Counted from the first letter of the stretch, positions 18,146 through 28,845 are shown. The stretch is 64,000 nt of DNA from GWE2-40-63 sp050179685 (GCA_050179685.1 JBFXEW010000024.1:1-64000); one strand, 5' to 3'. The notes: generated by a model from the sequence alone, not told the origin. A program made the numbers and translations.

Positions 18146-20797
18146 CTAGCGGGTGTATTTTTCAATCAATTCGAATAAGGCAGCGCGACTAAAAGGTTTG
18201 GTCAGGTAGTCGTTGCTACCGGCTTCCAATGCCCGCTCCCGGTCGCCGGGCATGGCAAAGGCGGTTTGGGTAATGATGGGAATGCTGGTATTAAATTCCC
18301 TGATGGCCCGGGTAGCTTCCAGACCACTCATCTCGGGCATCTTGGTATCCATAAGAATGAGGTCGATGGCCGGATTGCTTTTTAACTTTTCAAGGGCTTC
18401 GAGTCCGTTGCGGGCCCTGATAATATTAAGGTTCTCACTGAGCAGGAGCACGTCGAGCAGCATAAAGTTGTTGTCGTCGTCCTCGGCAATCAGGATGGTT
18501 TTTGTTTCATTAATATCGATGCTGCCGGCCGATTCACTCTGGTTGGCTGTTTTGCCCGGACTGGCAACCGCTTTGTAGGGAATGTTAAAGTAAAAGGTGC
18601 TTCCTTTTTCTACTTCGGAATGCAGTTTTAGCTCGCCTCCCATAATTTCGACATAGGCTTTGGCAATGGAAAGACCTAGTCCGGAGCCTCCGTAATTGCG
18701 GGCCATGTTGTTTTCAACCTGGCGGAAGCGTTCAAAAATTTCCTTTTGTTTGTTAGCTGGTATTCCAATGCCGGTGTCTTCAACATAAGCCTCAATTTGG
18801 TTATTCCGGATGCTATATCCATAATTAACCGAACCTTGTTTGGTAAATTTTAAGGCATTTTGAATCAGGTTCGAGAATATTTCAGCAAGTTTGGTTTCGT
18901 CGGCGGTAATAAAAGCCTCACTGTCGGAGAGCCCATTGGTAAAAGTAAACTCTAGGTTTAACTGTTTGGCTTTGGTTGCAAATTGTTCATACAGCAGGCT
19001 CATGGTGGCGTTCAGGTTCATGGTTTGCTCCTGAACTTTTATTTGTCCGGCTTCGATGGTGGCAATATTAATGATATCGCTGATAATGTTCAGGAGTTGG
19101 GTGCTATTTTGTTTCAGTACATCGATAAAGAAGCGACGTTTGTCGGCATCGAGTTCGGGATCGTTTAATAGTGCCGAAAAGCCCATGATGGCGTTCATCG
19201 GGGTGCGTATCTCGTGCGAAATGTTATGCAGAAAAGCGGTTTTAAGCCGATCGCTTTCTTCGGCTTTTTCTTTGGCTTCAATCAGTTCGTTTAACATCTG
19301 CTTTTGAGCGGTAATGTCTTCTTTAATGCCAATGTAGTTGGTTATGTTCTGGTGCTGATCGAGCAGGGGCGATATGAGCACGCTTTCCCAATACAATTTA
19401 CCATTTTTTCGTTTGTTTACCAGCTCGCCTTCCCAGTCGAGCTTGTTGGTGATGGTTTCCCAAAGTTTTTTATAGAAAGTATCTCCCTGTACACCCGACT
19501 TGGAGATTCGCGGGGTAAGCCCAATGGCCTCTTCGGGGGTATAACCGGTAATCTGGGTAAATTTCTGGTTAATGTATTGAATTACCCCGTTGGCATCGGT
19601 AACCACCACGCTTACCGGGCTTTGTTCGAGGGCTTTGCTCAACAAGCGGTTGGTGGCCTCGGCTTTTTTGCGTTCGGTAATGTCGTTAATCAGCACATGG
19701 CGGGCTTCCACTCCGTTAAAGATTAATTCATGCGACGTGACTTCCACATCGATTAGCTCACCGTTTTTTTTCTTGTGCCGCCACTGTTGGCTTTCGCTAA
19801 ACTTGCGGTTTTCGGTTCTTAATGCATTTAACAAGCGTTCAACATCTTCCTGTGGACGGATGTCTTTAATTGTCATCGACAGGAATTCCTCGCGGGTATA
19901 CCCGTAATGGGCCACAGCCGCCTTATTCACTTCCAAAAACTCCAGGGTGTCGATTTTGTAAATCAGCATGGGCTGGGGGTTCTTATCGAACATTAAGCGG
20001 TATTTCTCTTCACTTTCTTTTAAGGCTTTTTCGGCCAGAACCCGTTTGCTTACATCGTGAATGATGGAAAAAAGAAAAACTTTCTGTTTTATATGTATCG
20101 GGCCCGAATATACATCGACATAGCGTTTGATGCCCGTAGCGGTATGATGGCGCATCAGAAACAGACTCTGCTCTCCCTTTACCACTTTGATATAGATGTT
20201 TTTCAATTCTCCTTCGTCAAGCTTGTTGATGTCGCTCATTTTAAGCGAGAGCAATTCCTCACGTGAGTAACCATAAAATTTGCAGGCAGCAGGATTCACA
20301 TCGGCAATGCTTCCGTCTTCGGGATCGATTAAAAGCATGATGGCGTGGCTGTGTTTAAAGATGGCCTTGTAACGCTCCTCACTTTCGTGTAGTTCGCCTT
20401 CGATAAGGCGCTTTTGTTTTTCGGTTTCGGCATGTTTTAGCGCTTCGAGTACGGCATAAGGCAGGCGGGTCAGGTTATCTTTCAGTATGTAGTCGGTAGC
20501 GCCGGCTTTCATGCAGGTTACGGCGGTTTCTTCGTTAATTGAACCGGTAAGTACGATGAAGGGCAAATCGGGTTGCAGTTCTTTGGAACGTTCCAGGGCT
20601 TTCATTCCCGTAAATTGGGGCATGGAATAATCGGAAATAACCAAATGCGGTTTAAATTCAGCTAATTCACGTACAAAATCGATTTCGGTTTCCACCCGCT
20701 TGAATTCAAAGCTTATGTTGTTTTTTCGCAGGGTTCTTACGGCCATTTCTGCATCAACGGCCATATCTTCGACTAAGAGAAATCGGTAGGTTTCCAT
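18146..20797 (-). CDS. Hybrid histidine kinase, REC-PAS3-HisKA-HATPase-REC
   Basis: An 883-residue cytoplasmic kinase with no membrane segment. Order: receiver (about 5-120, phospho-acceptor Asp56), three PAS domains (about 140-250, 262-375, 385-505), HisKA with His528 (HNISHEIRTP), HATPase with N-box SNLIQNALKF and G-boxes (about 630-745), and a C-terminal receiver with Asp817 (LILMDTKMP). The N-terminal receiver suggests input from an upstream kinase; the final receiver may pass phosphate on. No DNA-binding output is present. Last gene of a four-gene operon, 10 bases after the receiver gene. Confidence 0.93.
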   Translation of the reverse strand: METYRFLLVEDMAVDAEMAVRTLRKNNISFEFKRVETEIDFVRELAEFKPHLVISDYSMPQFTGMKALERSKELQPDLPFIVLTGSINEETAVTCMKAGATDYILKDNLTRLPYAVLEALKHAETEKQKRLIEGELHESEERYKAIFKHSHAIMLLIDPEDGSIADVNPAACKFYGYSREELLSLKMSDINKLDEGELKNIYIKVVKGEQSLFLMRHHTATGIKRYVDVYSGPIHIKQKVFLFSIIHDVSKRVLAEKALKESEEKYRLMFDKNPQPMLIYKIDTLEFLEVNKAAVAHYGYTREEFLSMTIKDIRPQEDVERLLNALRTENRKFSESQQWRHKKKNGELIDVEVTSHELIFNGVEARHVLINDITERKKAEATNRLLSKALEQSPVSVVVTDANGVIQYINQKFTQITGYTPEEAIGLTPRISKSGVQGDTFYKKLWETITNKLDWEGELVNKRKNGKLYWESVLISPLLDQHQNITNYIGIKEDITAQKQMLNELIEAKEKAEESDRLKTAFLHNISHEIRTPMNAIMGFSALLNDPELDADKRRFFIDVLKQNSTQLLNIISDIINIATIEAGQIKVQEQTMNLNATMSLLYEQFATKAKQLNLEFTFTNGLSDSEAFITADETKLAEIFSNLIQNALKFTKQGSVNYGYSIRNNQIEAYVEDTGIGIPANKQKEIFERFRQVENNMARNYGGSGLGLSIAKAYVEIMGGELKLHSEVEKGSTFYFNIPYKAVASPGKTANQSESAGSIDINETKTILIAEDDDNNFMLLDVLLLSENLNIIRARNGLEALEKLKSNPAIDLILMDTKMPEMSGLEATRAIREFNTSIPIITQTAFAMPGDRERALEAGSNDYLTKPFSRAALFELIEKYTR

Positions 20798-20807
20798 GAA
20801 TGCTGAA

Positions 20808-21251
20808 TTATTTGATGGGTGACTGATTTAAGGTGAGCCAATAATGCGCCAGGTTATCCAGGGTTTGTTCGTAATCTTCGAAGCTCACTGGTTTTACCAC
20901 AAAGCTATTGGCTCCCATTTGATAAGCTTTTTTAATATCGCCGGTTTCTTTCGACGAACTGAGTACAATTACCGGAATGGCCCGTGTTTCTTCGTTTTGT
21001 TTGATTTTTTCGAGTACCTGCAGGCCGTTTATTTTAGGCAGTTTTAAGTCGAGAAATATAAGGCCGGGAAGTTTAACCGCTTTCTCGGGCTTTGTTGTAA
21101 GTCCCAAAACAAAGTCTAAAGCTTCCTGACCGTCGTGGGCATGGGTTATGGTATGGTGCGGATACTTTTTGTGCAAAGCCCTGATGGCCAACTCGGCATC
21201 GGCAGGGTTGTCTTCGACCAGTAAAAGTTCCAGATAGTTTATTGGCTCCAT
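20808..21251 (-). CDS. Single-domain response regulator
   Basis: About 147 residues from the preferred start ATG 21251 (EPINYLELLLVEDNPADAEL); a longer frame from 21302 would add 17 residues without family support. The receiver is of the Rcp1/CheY-like type often paired with phytochrome-like kinases. The acidic pocket is VEDN, the phospho-acceptor Asp68 (IFLDLKLPK), and the conserved Lys lies in FVVKPVSF. There is no output domain. It sits between two kinases in the operon and could shuttle phosphate between them. Confidence 0.93.
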   Translation of the reverse strand: MEPINYLELLLVEDNPADAELAIRALHKKYPHHTITHAHDGQEALDFVLGLTTKPEKAVKLPGLIFLDLKLPKINGLQVLEKIKQNEETRAIPVIVLSSSKETGDIKKAYQMGANSFVVKPVSFEDYEQTLDNLAHYWLTLNQSPIK

Positions 21252-21329
21252 ACAAAATAGCGATTCTGTGGTAAATATAGGCTTTTTGCGTAAGATTGTC
21301 AAGCCGGCCCAGGATATTGTACTTTTGTT

Positions 21330-24122
21330 CTATAGCCTGGGGGGCAAGTCGTTTGTTTGGGGCAGGCTAAAATAAAATACAGCACCCTGGTTTGGCACAC
21401 TTTCGGCCCGGACTTTACCACCATGGCGTTGCACGATGCGTTTAACAATGGAAAGCCCGATACCCGAGCCTTCGAATTCGGAATCCTTATGCAGGCGCTG
21501 AAAGGGTTCAAACAACTTGTCGGCATAGTCGGCATTAAAACCTACGCCATTGTCCTTAACCCAATAAATACTTTGTTTTTCTTCGGTCTGCCCGCCAATT
21601 TCGATTAGTTGTTTTGATTGTGGCCTGGAGTATTTGATGGCGTTGCCAATCAGGTTTTGCCAAACCAGCCGCATCAGCGTTGGGTCGGCCAGGGCCAGGG
21701 GTAATCTCTGTATGTTGAGGCTGAGCGCACTGCTGTCGTTAGTCGAAGTTAAGTCGGCAGCTACCTGCCGTGCCAGTTTTTCCATATCGATGGGCATAAA
21801 GCTTATTTCAGTCCGGGTAATCCGCGATAAGGAAAGTAAATCGTTAATCAGGCTATCCATTTTCTTACTGTTTTCGCGGATGATGTTAAAGAGTCGGTTT
21901 CCTTCGGCGTCGAGTTTTGGGGCATAATCTTCGAGAATAATTTTGCTGAATCCGTTGATGGCCCGCAGGGGAGCCCTTAAATCGTGCGAAACAGAATACG
22001 AAAACGACTCGAGTTCCTTATTGCTGATTTGCAGTTTTTGGCGTTCCTGTTTGAGTTCAGCAGTAAGTACATTCAGATCCTCGACCATATAAAGCATGGC
22101 TTGCTGACTTTTGTTTAGCTTTTCAATCTGAGCGCTTAGTTCCTGCGTACGTTCCTTAACTTTAGCGTCGAGTTCCTGGTTCAGTAAGGTTAGCTGGGTT
22201 TGGGCGGCCAGACGTTCTTCGAGTTCTTTTTGCACCCACTGGTACAGGTGTGAATTATGGATGGCAATACCAATCTGGGTAGCCAGGGTTTCCAGAATAA
22301 TTTCGTCGGTTTGGGTGTAGGCATTGGGTACTTTGGTTTCGGCATTTAGTACACCAATTACTTTGTTTTCGACAATTATGGGGACACATATTTCGGATTG
22401 AATATCGTTCCGCATGACAATGTAACGCTCGTCGCTGTTTACATCGTTTAAACGAATGGTTTTTCCGGTTTTTAATACATGCCCGGTAATACCTTTCCCC
22501 ATTTTGATATTCAGCAGCGCCATGTCTCTTTTATCTTTATCAAGGTTTTTCTTTTTTTCCTGGGAGCTTAAGGCAAAGGGAATCAGCTTATCACTTTCGT
22601 TATCGAGCATTAAAACGGCCAGGTTTTCGTATTTAAGATTTTTTTCGAGTACGCTTATAATATCCGTGGCCAGGGTTTTTGGGGTTTGCAGGTTTTGTAA
22701 GATGGAGCTGGCCTGGAAAATAGCAAAAAGCTTTTGATTGAGTTCTTCGAGTTGTTTTGCGGTATTTTTTCGATCAGTTATATCCATAATACTGCCATAA
22801 ACCCGGCTTACTTTTCCACGGCTTATGTCGGCCTGTCCACTGGTCCAAACCCAGGTTTCCTTGCCGTCGGGGCGGAGAATCTTCAGTTCCAGGTCGTAGG
22901 GTATTCCTTCTTCGGTAGCTCTTTTAATAGCCTCCTGCAATTCTTTGCGGCCTTCTTCGTGAAAAAGGATAAGGTTGTCGTCGAGCTTCGAGGGATTGAA
23001 ACTGGTGCTTGAAATGCCAAAAATGCGGTAGGTTCCTTCGGTCCAAAAGATTTTGTTGTTTCTGAAATTGTATTCCCAGCCCCCAATTTTAGCCACCTGC
23101 TCTACTTTTTCAAAAAGCATGTACTGGTAGTCGAGTTGTTGCACCGTTTTTTTATGTTCCTGAATTTCCTGCATCAGTTGTAGTGTTCTTCGCCTTACTT
23201 CGCGACGCAGCAACAGTATCAGAATCAGTCCAAATACAATCAGGGACGGAATGATTAGGTACAGACTGATTTGGAGGATGTCTTTTATTGAATAGCTTTG
23301 TTTTACCTGGGGGCCAAACCATTTAAGGTGCAGCTCATTGTATGTATTGTTGGCAATTACGGTGGCCAGGCCTTCGTTGAGTAAGGAGAGTAGGGCTGTA
23401 TTTCCTTCGGTTACGGCAAAACAATAATCGACCCGAAAACGGGGCAGGGGAATGTCGCGGGCTACAATGCTTTTAATTTTTAGTTCTTTAAGAATAGTAA
23501 GCCCAAGCACCCGTTGACAAATTACAGCATCGTAAGCTCCGGTTTCGAGCATTCGGAAAGCTTCCTGAAACGAAAAAGCGGTGGTAATTTGAGCACTTAG
23601 GTTCTCACGGTGAATGTAATCTTCGGCATGGTCGTTTTGCATTACCAGCAGTTTTTTGTTGTAAATATCGTCGAAGGTACGGATGCTTTGGTTTCCTTTT
23701 TTGGTGAAGATGGCTCCGCTCAGGGTTAAATAGGGATTCGAAAAATCAAAAATGGCTTCGCGTTCCGGAATGCGGGCTACAATGGGGAGTGCATCCACAT
23801 GACCCCGCATGAGTTCCTGGCGGTTGTGGTTCCAGACACCCAGGTTAAAATCGATTTCAAGGTTTACCGCTTTGCCCACTTCGCGCATCAGTTCAACGGA
23901 AAAGCCCGTAGGTTTGCCGGTATTGTCGATAATGCAATAGGGCGAATAGGTGGCTTCGGTGGCAACTACAATGCTTGTTGGCACCTTGCTTTTATCGTAC
24001 TTAAGGGTGTCGTTATGAGCGTAAAGTAATGCCGGGGCAAAAATTAATGTTACAGCAATGCCTATGTGTAGTAAGCTTGCTTTGTTCCGGCATATTATTG
24101 TATTTCTGGTAAAACCACTCAT
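21330..24122 (-). CDS. Sensor histidine kinase with periplasmic SBP_bac_3 domain, PAS and GAF
   Basis: A 930-residue membrane kinase resembling BvgS/EvgS sensors in its input part. Signal peptide (about 1-35), periplasmic solute-binding family 3 domain (about 48-272, starting near TSIVVATEATYSPYC), transmembrane helix (about 285-305), PAS/PAC (about 345-450), GAF (about 468-640), coiled coil, HisKA with His713 (SVSHDLRAPL) and HATPase (about 810-925). The ligand may be an amino acid or similar small molecule, by family only. It lacks its own receiver; the stand-alone receiver 27 bases downstream is the natural partner. Confidence 0.93.
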   Translation of the reverse strand: MSGFTRNTIICRNKASLLHIGIAVTLIFAPALLYAHNDTLKYDKSKVPTSIVVATEATYSPYCIIDNTGKPTGFSVELMREVGKAVNLEIDFNLGVWNHNRQELMRGHVDALPIVARIPEREAIFDFSNPYLTLSGAIFTKKGNQSIRTFDDIYNKKLLVMQNDHAEDYIHRENLSAQITTAFSFQEAFRMLETGAYDAVICQRVLGLTILKELKIKSIVARDIPLPRFRVDYCFAVTEGNTALLSLLNEGLATVIANNTYNELHLKWFGPQVKQSYSIKDILQISLYLIIPSLIVFGLILILLLRREVRRRTLQLMQEIQEHKKTVQQLDYQYMLFEKVEQVAKIGGWEYNFRNNKIFWTEGTYRIFGISSTSFNPSKLDDNLILFHEEGRKELQEAIKRATEEGIPYDLELKILRPDGKETWVWTSGQADISRGKVSRVYGSIMDITDRKNTAKQLEELNQKLFAIFQASSILQNLQTPKTLATDIISVLEKNLKYENLAVLMLDNESDKLIPFALSSQEKKKNLDKDKRDMALLNIKMGKGITGHVLKTGKTIRLNDVNSDERYIVMRNDIQSEICVPIIVENKVIGVLNAETKVPNAYTQTDEIILETLATQIGIAIHNSHLYQWVQKELEERLAAQTQLTLLNQELDAKVKERTQELSAQIEKLNKSQQAMLYMVEDLNVLTAELKQERQKLQISNKELESFSYSVSHDLRAPLRAINGFSKIILEDYAPKLDAEGNRLFNIIRENSKKMDSLINDLLSLSRITRTEISFMPIDMEKLARQVAADLTSTNDSSALSLNIQRLPLALADPTLMRLVWQNLIGNAIKYSRPQSKQLIEIGGQTEEKQSIYWVKDNGVGFNADYADKLFEPFQRLHKDSEFEGSGIGLSIVKRIVQRHGGKVRAESVPNQGAVFYFSLPQTNDLPPRL

Positions 24123-24159
24123 GCGAATAATTTTGTTTGCTGTTTAGCTGCCCGGGGTT

Positions 24160-27100
24160 TTATTGCGAACCTTTTAAACGGGCAATTTCGTCACGCAATT
24201 CTTTCATACGCAATTCGCGGTTTATGGTTGCCTCGTGAAAGCGCTCCAACTCGGCAATGCGCTCGTTAAGCTCGCCGGTTTTTTCCTGAACCTTTTGCTC
24301 CAGGTTGTTTTTCAGGCTCATCAATTCTTCTTCGGCGGCTTTTCGTTCGGTAATGTCGTTAATAAAACCTTCGAGTAAGGTATCCGCTTCATCATCACCG
24401 GTAATACAGCTTCCTTTTTCCCAGACCCATTTAATTTTGTTGTGCTTATCCACAATGCGGTATTCCAACTGGTAGTTTTCATTTAATGCGATTTTGTCGA
24501 CAATGGTTTTTCTTACCCGCTCCCGATCATCTTTATGAATAAGCTGTTCCCAGGATATTTTATGCTGATAAAAGTCGTTGTCGGAATAGCCGCTTAATTC
24601 TTTGCAGGCATTGCTTATAAAATCCATGGTCCAGTTTTCATCATTGTGGCAACGGTAGGCAACGCCCGAAAGATTCTCAATAAGACGTACCAGCGCCATG
24701 CGGCTGTTTTCGAGTTCTTTTTCGGCAGCTTTTATTTTACTGATGTCCTGAAACGAACCAAAAACCCGGGTTATTTTATTGTTTTCGTCGCGTTGGGCCT
24801 GCCCAATGGAGCGTACCCAAAGTCGGTTCCCTTTGGCGGTAAGTATTTCCAATTCCAAGTCGAAAGGAGTACCCTGGTTGATGCACAGGTTGAAGGCCTG
24901 TTGAATCAATTCGCGCCATTCGGGAGCATAGTAATTAATTCCCTGGTCAATCGTAGGCGAAAATCCAGCTGGCTCTTCGTGAATGGCTGCTACCTGGTCG
25001 GACCAAAGTATCTTATTTTCGTTTATCAAAACACTCCAACCACCAAAGCGGGCGCTTTTTCCGGCTATTTTTAACAGGTTGTAATTGGCATTTAAAGTGT
25101 CCTGGGTCTTTTTCCGTTCGGTAATATCTAAGAAAGTAACGACCGAACCGGTAAGTTTTCCCTGGTTTATTATGGGATGCGACCAATATTCAACAAAGAA
25201 ATACGTACCCTCTTTTTTCCAGAACACTTCGCTGTCGGCGTGGGTTCCCTTACCTTGTTTAAAGGAATTAAAAATGACGCAGTCGGCTTCTTTATATGCT
25301 TCGCCCTTGCTATTGGCATAATGAATCAACTGGTGCATATTTTTTCCGATAAGTTCATCGGCTTGTTTATATCCCAGCAATTTTATGGCTGCATTGTTGC
25401 AAAACGTACATTTTCCTTCAGGGTCGATTCCGTAAATACCCTCGGCGGTTGAATTCAGTAAAAGGCGAATGGTTTCTTCGCTTTGCGAGATGTTTTTTTC
25501 GAGAGCAATTCGCTTGCGGATATCGCGACTCACACTAAGAATGTGTTGTTGTCCCCGGTAAGTAATCAGGTTTGAATTGATTTCGACCGGAATGATGGTT
25601 CCATCTTTTGCTTTATGCCGGGTTTCAAAAAACTGCGTTTTATCCACGGGCATCTTATTTATTAATGAGGCAAGCTGCTCCGCATCAAAATTGGCATCAA
25701 TACCCTTTAGTCCAATGCTTAGCAGTTCCTCTTTAGAATAGCCCAATAGTTCTATTGCTCTTTGGTTTACATCGAGCAAGTTTCCTTTCAGGTCGATTAT
25801 CCAGATGGTTTCATTCATATGATTTACTACTTCCCGATAATCTTTTTCACGCTCACGGAGCTCTTTTTCAGCAGCCAGCCTTTCCGATATGTTTCGAATA
25901 ATCATACTGGTGCGTGGTTCGCCTTTGCTGTTGTAAAAAATGGAAGAGGTGATTTCTGATGGTATTATTGTGCCGTTTTTGTGTATAAAATTAAGTTCAC
26001 CCCGTATTTTGTTATCGGTTTCTCTTTTTTTAAGTAGTTCGGCTAATCGCGGATCGTTCAAGTCGAGAATGCCCTTACGGCCTTTAAGGCAGATTTCTTC
26101 TTCGGTCATTCCCAACATATCGCAGGCAGCCTTGTTGGCTGAAAGGATTTGTCCATCGGGAATCGTAATCATGATGCCGTCGAGGCTGTTTTCGGCCAGC
26201 AGGCGAAAACGCTCCTCACTTTCGCGCAGTTTCAATTCTGTTTTTTTAAGTTGCGAAATGTCGCGCGAAACGCCTATAAAACCCGATGGGTGTCCTTGCC
26301 AGTCGCGGATAAACGACACGTTCATTCCAATCCAGATCAGGCTGCCGTCGGCATGGTAATGCTCCACTTCGAGTTGCCTGGAGCGGTTTTTATCAACCTT
26401 TGGATCACGTTCTTTTTCCAATTCTTCGGCAAGAATCTGCTGTACTAATTGTATGGCTTGGGGAGGCATCCGCTCTTCAGGGCTTCGCTTTATATAAAGC
26501 TCTGCCGGTTCGCCCAGCAAACGTTCTACCGAAGGGCTGATAAAGGTGGTGTTAAAATGAATGTCGGTAGTCCAAACCACATCGGAAATGTTTTCGACTA
26601 CCTGCCGGTATCTTTTCTCACTAAGCTTTAGCGTTTGTTCAATTTGTATCTGATTGCTGATGTCTTCAGAAAGTACCACAAACTGATTGTTTTTATGCGG
26701 ATAGGCCACCACATTGTAATGCCTGTTTAGTTCGCGGGCGTAACTGTCGAAGCTTAGGGGATTGCCGGTGAGAACCACCTGGGCGTATCGCTCGATCCAT
26801 ATTTTTTCGGTGTTGGGTAGTATTTCAAGAACGGTTTTTCCGATTAATTCGTCACGGCGCAGGCCTACTTGCTTTTCGAACGAGGGGTTAACTTCGAGAA
26901 AACGGTAATCGACGGGCTTTCCTTCGGCATCGTAAATCATTTCGTGCAGAGCCAGGCCGGGTTGCATCAGATCGATAAGGCTTCGGTATTTTTCTTCGCT
27001 TTCAATAAGTATTTGTTGTTGATTGCGTTCGCTGGTCTGGTCGCTGAAAACCAGCACTACCCCTATAATTTCACCATGAGTGTTGCGGATGGGTGAGCCG

Positions 27101-28404
27101 GAATCGGCAATGGGAATCTCGGTTCCGTCTTTTGCTATCAATAAGGTGTGATTGGCCAGTCCCACAACGGTGCCTTCTTTTAAAACAATATCGACCGGGT
27201 TGTGGACTGCTTCGCGGGTGGTTTCGTTAATTATCCTGAAGATTTTGGACAAGGCCTTTCCCCGGGCTTCTTTTTCGGAATAGCCGGTAAGTTTTTCGGC
27301 AATGGGGTTCAGTTGTTTAATAAGGCCCTGCCGGTCGGTGGTTATTACGCCATCGCCAATGCTGTATAGCGTTGACCGGAACTCTTCCTGCGACTCAAAC
27401 AACTCCTGTTTTTTTTGGTAGAGTTCTTTGTAAAAACTGCTTTTTCGCAAATAGTACAGGTAGGCAAACAAAACAATAAAAAGCAGAATGGTTACCAGGG
27501 TGATTATCCAGATGAATGAAGAAAGCCGATACAGGTCGGCATAGATTTCATCCTGATCGATTTCTGAAATTAGGTACCACTGGGTGTTGGGCACCGGATT
27601 GATATCGGATAGTACTTTTTTATCCCGGTAATCGAAGCCTTCAAAAACACCGGTATGCCCGTTTATGGCTTTAACGGCTGAAACTTCGTTTTTTGTTAAA
27701 GGTAGTTTGAAAGCAAGGGGTTTGTTGGGTATGTGGCGCAGGTTATTTATAAACAATACGCTGTCACCATCGCGACGCACCAGGTACGATTCGGCTGTTG
27801 GGCTGGGTGTGGGCCACTCCTGAAGAACGGGGAAAAGGTAGTCGGCGGGATTGATGCGAAAAGCCAGCACTCCTAAGGACTGATTGCCTTCCTTAATGGG
27901 TGCCATTATTTCGAAGTGTGTTTCGTGATGGGTAGGGCATAAATAAAAATCGTAGATGCTTATTTCGCCCGTTGCAATGGTCTTTTGCACTTTTTCGCGC
28001 GTGATGCTGTCGAGATGGGTAAGTTTTTTATCGAGCGAATAAAGCAAGGTGCCTTGGGCCGAAATAAGGAAAATATTGGCGTAGCGCTTATTGGTCATAA
28101 TATGTTGAAACGATTGAATTAACACCGAATCGGCAAGAGCTTTTCCTTTTAGGAAATTAAGTTCGTATTTCAGGTAAGGTTGGTTTTGGGTAAAAAAGCG
28201 GGCTTCAGATAAGCGCTCTTTTTGCCATTGGGTTAAATCTTTAAGCTTTAAGCGGGCAATGGCATGCAGTTCTTCGTGTTTGTTTTTACGGATGGCCGCT
28301 TTTTCTTTTTGATGGTACATGGCCCCCGCGGCTACCACAAGCACCGAAAGAAAAAACAGCACCAATATGTAGTAATTGGGATTTAGACGGTTGAGCTTTT
28401 TCAT
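24160..28404 (-). CDS. Membrane sensor with Cache-like domain and eight PAS domains, no kinase
   Basis: A 1414-residue protein. TM1 (about 12-30), extracytoplasmic Cache-like region (about 40-290), TM2 (about 295-315), then eight PAS/PAC units whose starts can be seen (for example QEEFRSTLYSIGDGVITTD, SEERFRLLAENSLDGIMIT and SRMALVRLIENLSGVAYRC). The C-terminus is a coiled coil ending NRELRMKELRDEIARLKGSQ, a tail common in PAS sensors. No HisKA, HATPase, GGDEF or other output is present. First gene of the four-gene operon, 37 bases before the next, so it probably works with those kinases. Confidence 0.88.
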   Translation of the reverse strand: MKKLNRLNPNYYILVLFFLSVLVVAAGAMYHQKEKAAIRKNKHEELHAIARLKLKDLTQWQKERLSEARFFTQNQPYLKYELNFLKGKALADSVLIQSFQHIMTNKRYANIFLISAQGTLLYSLDKKLTHLDSITREKVQKTIATGEISIYDFYLCPTHHETHFEIMAPIKEGNQSLGVLAFRINPADYLFPVLQEWPTPSPTAESYLVRRDGDSVLFINNLRHIPNKPLAFKLPLTKNEVSAVKAINGHTGVFEGFDYRDKKVLSDINPVPNTQWYLISEIDQDEIYADLYRLSSFIWIITLVTILLFIVLFAYLYYLRKSSFYKELYQKKQELFESQEEFRSTLYSIGDGVITTDRQGLIKQLNPIAEKLTGYSEKEARGKALSKIFRIINETTREAVHNPVDIVLKEGTVVGLANHTLLIAKDGTEIPIADSGSPIRNTHGEIIGVVLVFSDQTSERNQQQILIESEEKYRSLIDLMQPGLALHEMIYDAEGKPVDYRFLEVNPSFEKQVGLRRDELIGKTVLEILPNTEKIWIERYAQVVLTGNPLSFDSYARELNRHYNVVAYPHKNNQFVVLSEDISNQIQIEQTLKLSEKRYRQVVENISDVVWTTDIHFNTTFISPSVERLLGEPAELYIKRSPEERMPPQAIQLVQQILAEELEKERDPKVDKNRSRQLEVEHYHADGSLIWIGMNVSFIRDWQGHPSGFIGVSRDISQLKKTELKLRESEERFRLLAENSLDGIMITIPDGQILSANKAACDMLGMTEEEICLKGRKGILDLNDPRLAELLKKRETDNKIRGELNFIHKNGTIIPSEITSSIFYNSKGEPRTSMIIRNISERLAAEKELREREKDYREVVNHMNETIWIIDLKGNLLDVNQRAIELLGYSKEELLSIGLKGIDANFDAEQLASLINKMPVDKTQFFETRHKAKDGTIIPVEINSNLITYRGQQHILSVSRDIRKRIALEKNISQSEETIRLLLNSTAEGIYGIDPEGKCTFCNNAAIKLLGYKQADELIGKNMHQLIHYANSKGEAYKEADCVIFNSFKQGKGTHADSEVFWKKEGTYFFVEYWSHPIINQGKLTGSVVTFLDITERKKTQDTLNANYNLLKIAGKSARFGGWSVLINENKILWSDQVAAIHEEPAGFSPTIDQGINYYAPEWRELIQQAFNLCINQGTPFDLELEILTAKGNRLWVRSIGQAQRDENNKITRVFGSFQDISKIKAAEKELENSRMALVRLIENLSGVAYRCHNDENWTMDFISNACKELSGYSDNDFYQHKISWEQLIHKDDRERVRKTIVDKIALNENYQLEYRIVDKHNKIKWVWEKGSCITGDDEADTLLEGFINDITERKAAEEELMSLKNNLEQKVQEKTGELNERIAELERFHEATINRELRMKELRDEIARLKGSQ

Positions 28405-28623
28405 AGCAGTAATTCAATTAAGGGTTAAAAGCTGTAATCTATTTATTGCGTTAATATAAGAAATTTTAGTTTAGAAATTAGAGTTTAGACTCTTGACAAT
28501 AGACTAAAGACTTAAGACGAAAGACAAAGACGGAGTACGGAGCAAGGAACACGGAGCACGGAAACCGGTTGCTGGAGGTTATATTGTTAGAGCCTGCCTG
28601 GCCGGGTAGGCAGCGACGAAAAA

Positions 28624-28743
28624 CCCCGATAGGGGTGAAACTTTTGTAGCCCCGGGTGTGAACCCGGGGATCAGATGCCCCCACAACATCAGCGGGGCAA
28701 ACACCGATGACCTATTGAAACGCAACCCTATCATGCCCCGCAA
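28624..28743. repeat. Composite palindromic repeat A, copy 1
   Basis: Contains CCCC-ATA-type GGGG hairpin (28624-28635), CCCCGGG (28650-28656) with CCCGGGG (28663-28669), and GCGGGGCA (28692-28699) with TGCCCCGC (28734-28741). A related block in the same orientation lies at 32278-32395. Confidence 0.8.
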
Positions 28744-28812
28744 GGTAGAATCGTTTGCAGAAGCGCATCAACCGGAGACCAGCGTTTAATTAGTGGCAGC
28801 ATGCTAACGAAC

Positions 28813-28845
28813 AACGCTACGAGGGTTCCAAACCCTCGTAGCGTT
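28813..28845. repeat. Perfect 15-bp inverted repeat
   Basis: AACGCTACGAGGGTT, loop CCA, AACCCTCGTAGCGTT. It is not followed by a long T run and no gene ends just before it, so it is a repeat hairpin rather than an obvious terminator. Confidence 0.8.

Noticed and set aside
28478..28684. A 68-residue minus-strand open frame
   Set aside because: It spans palindromic repeat cluster A and word repeats, without protein-like composition.
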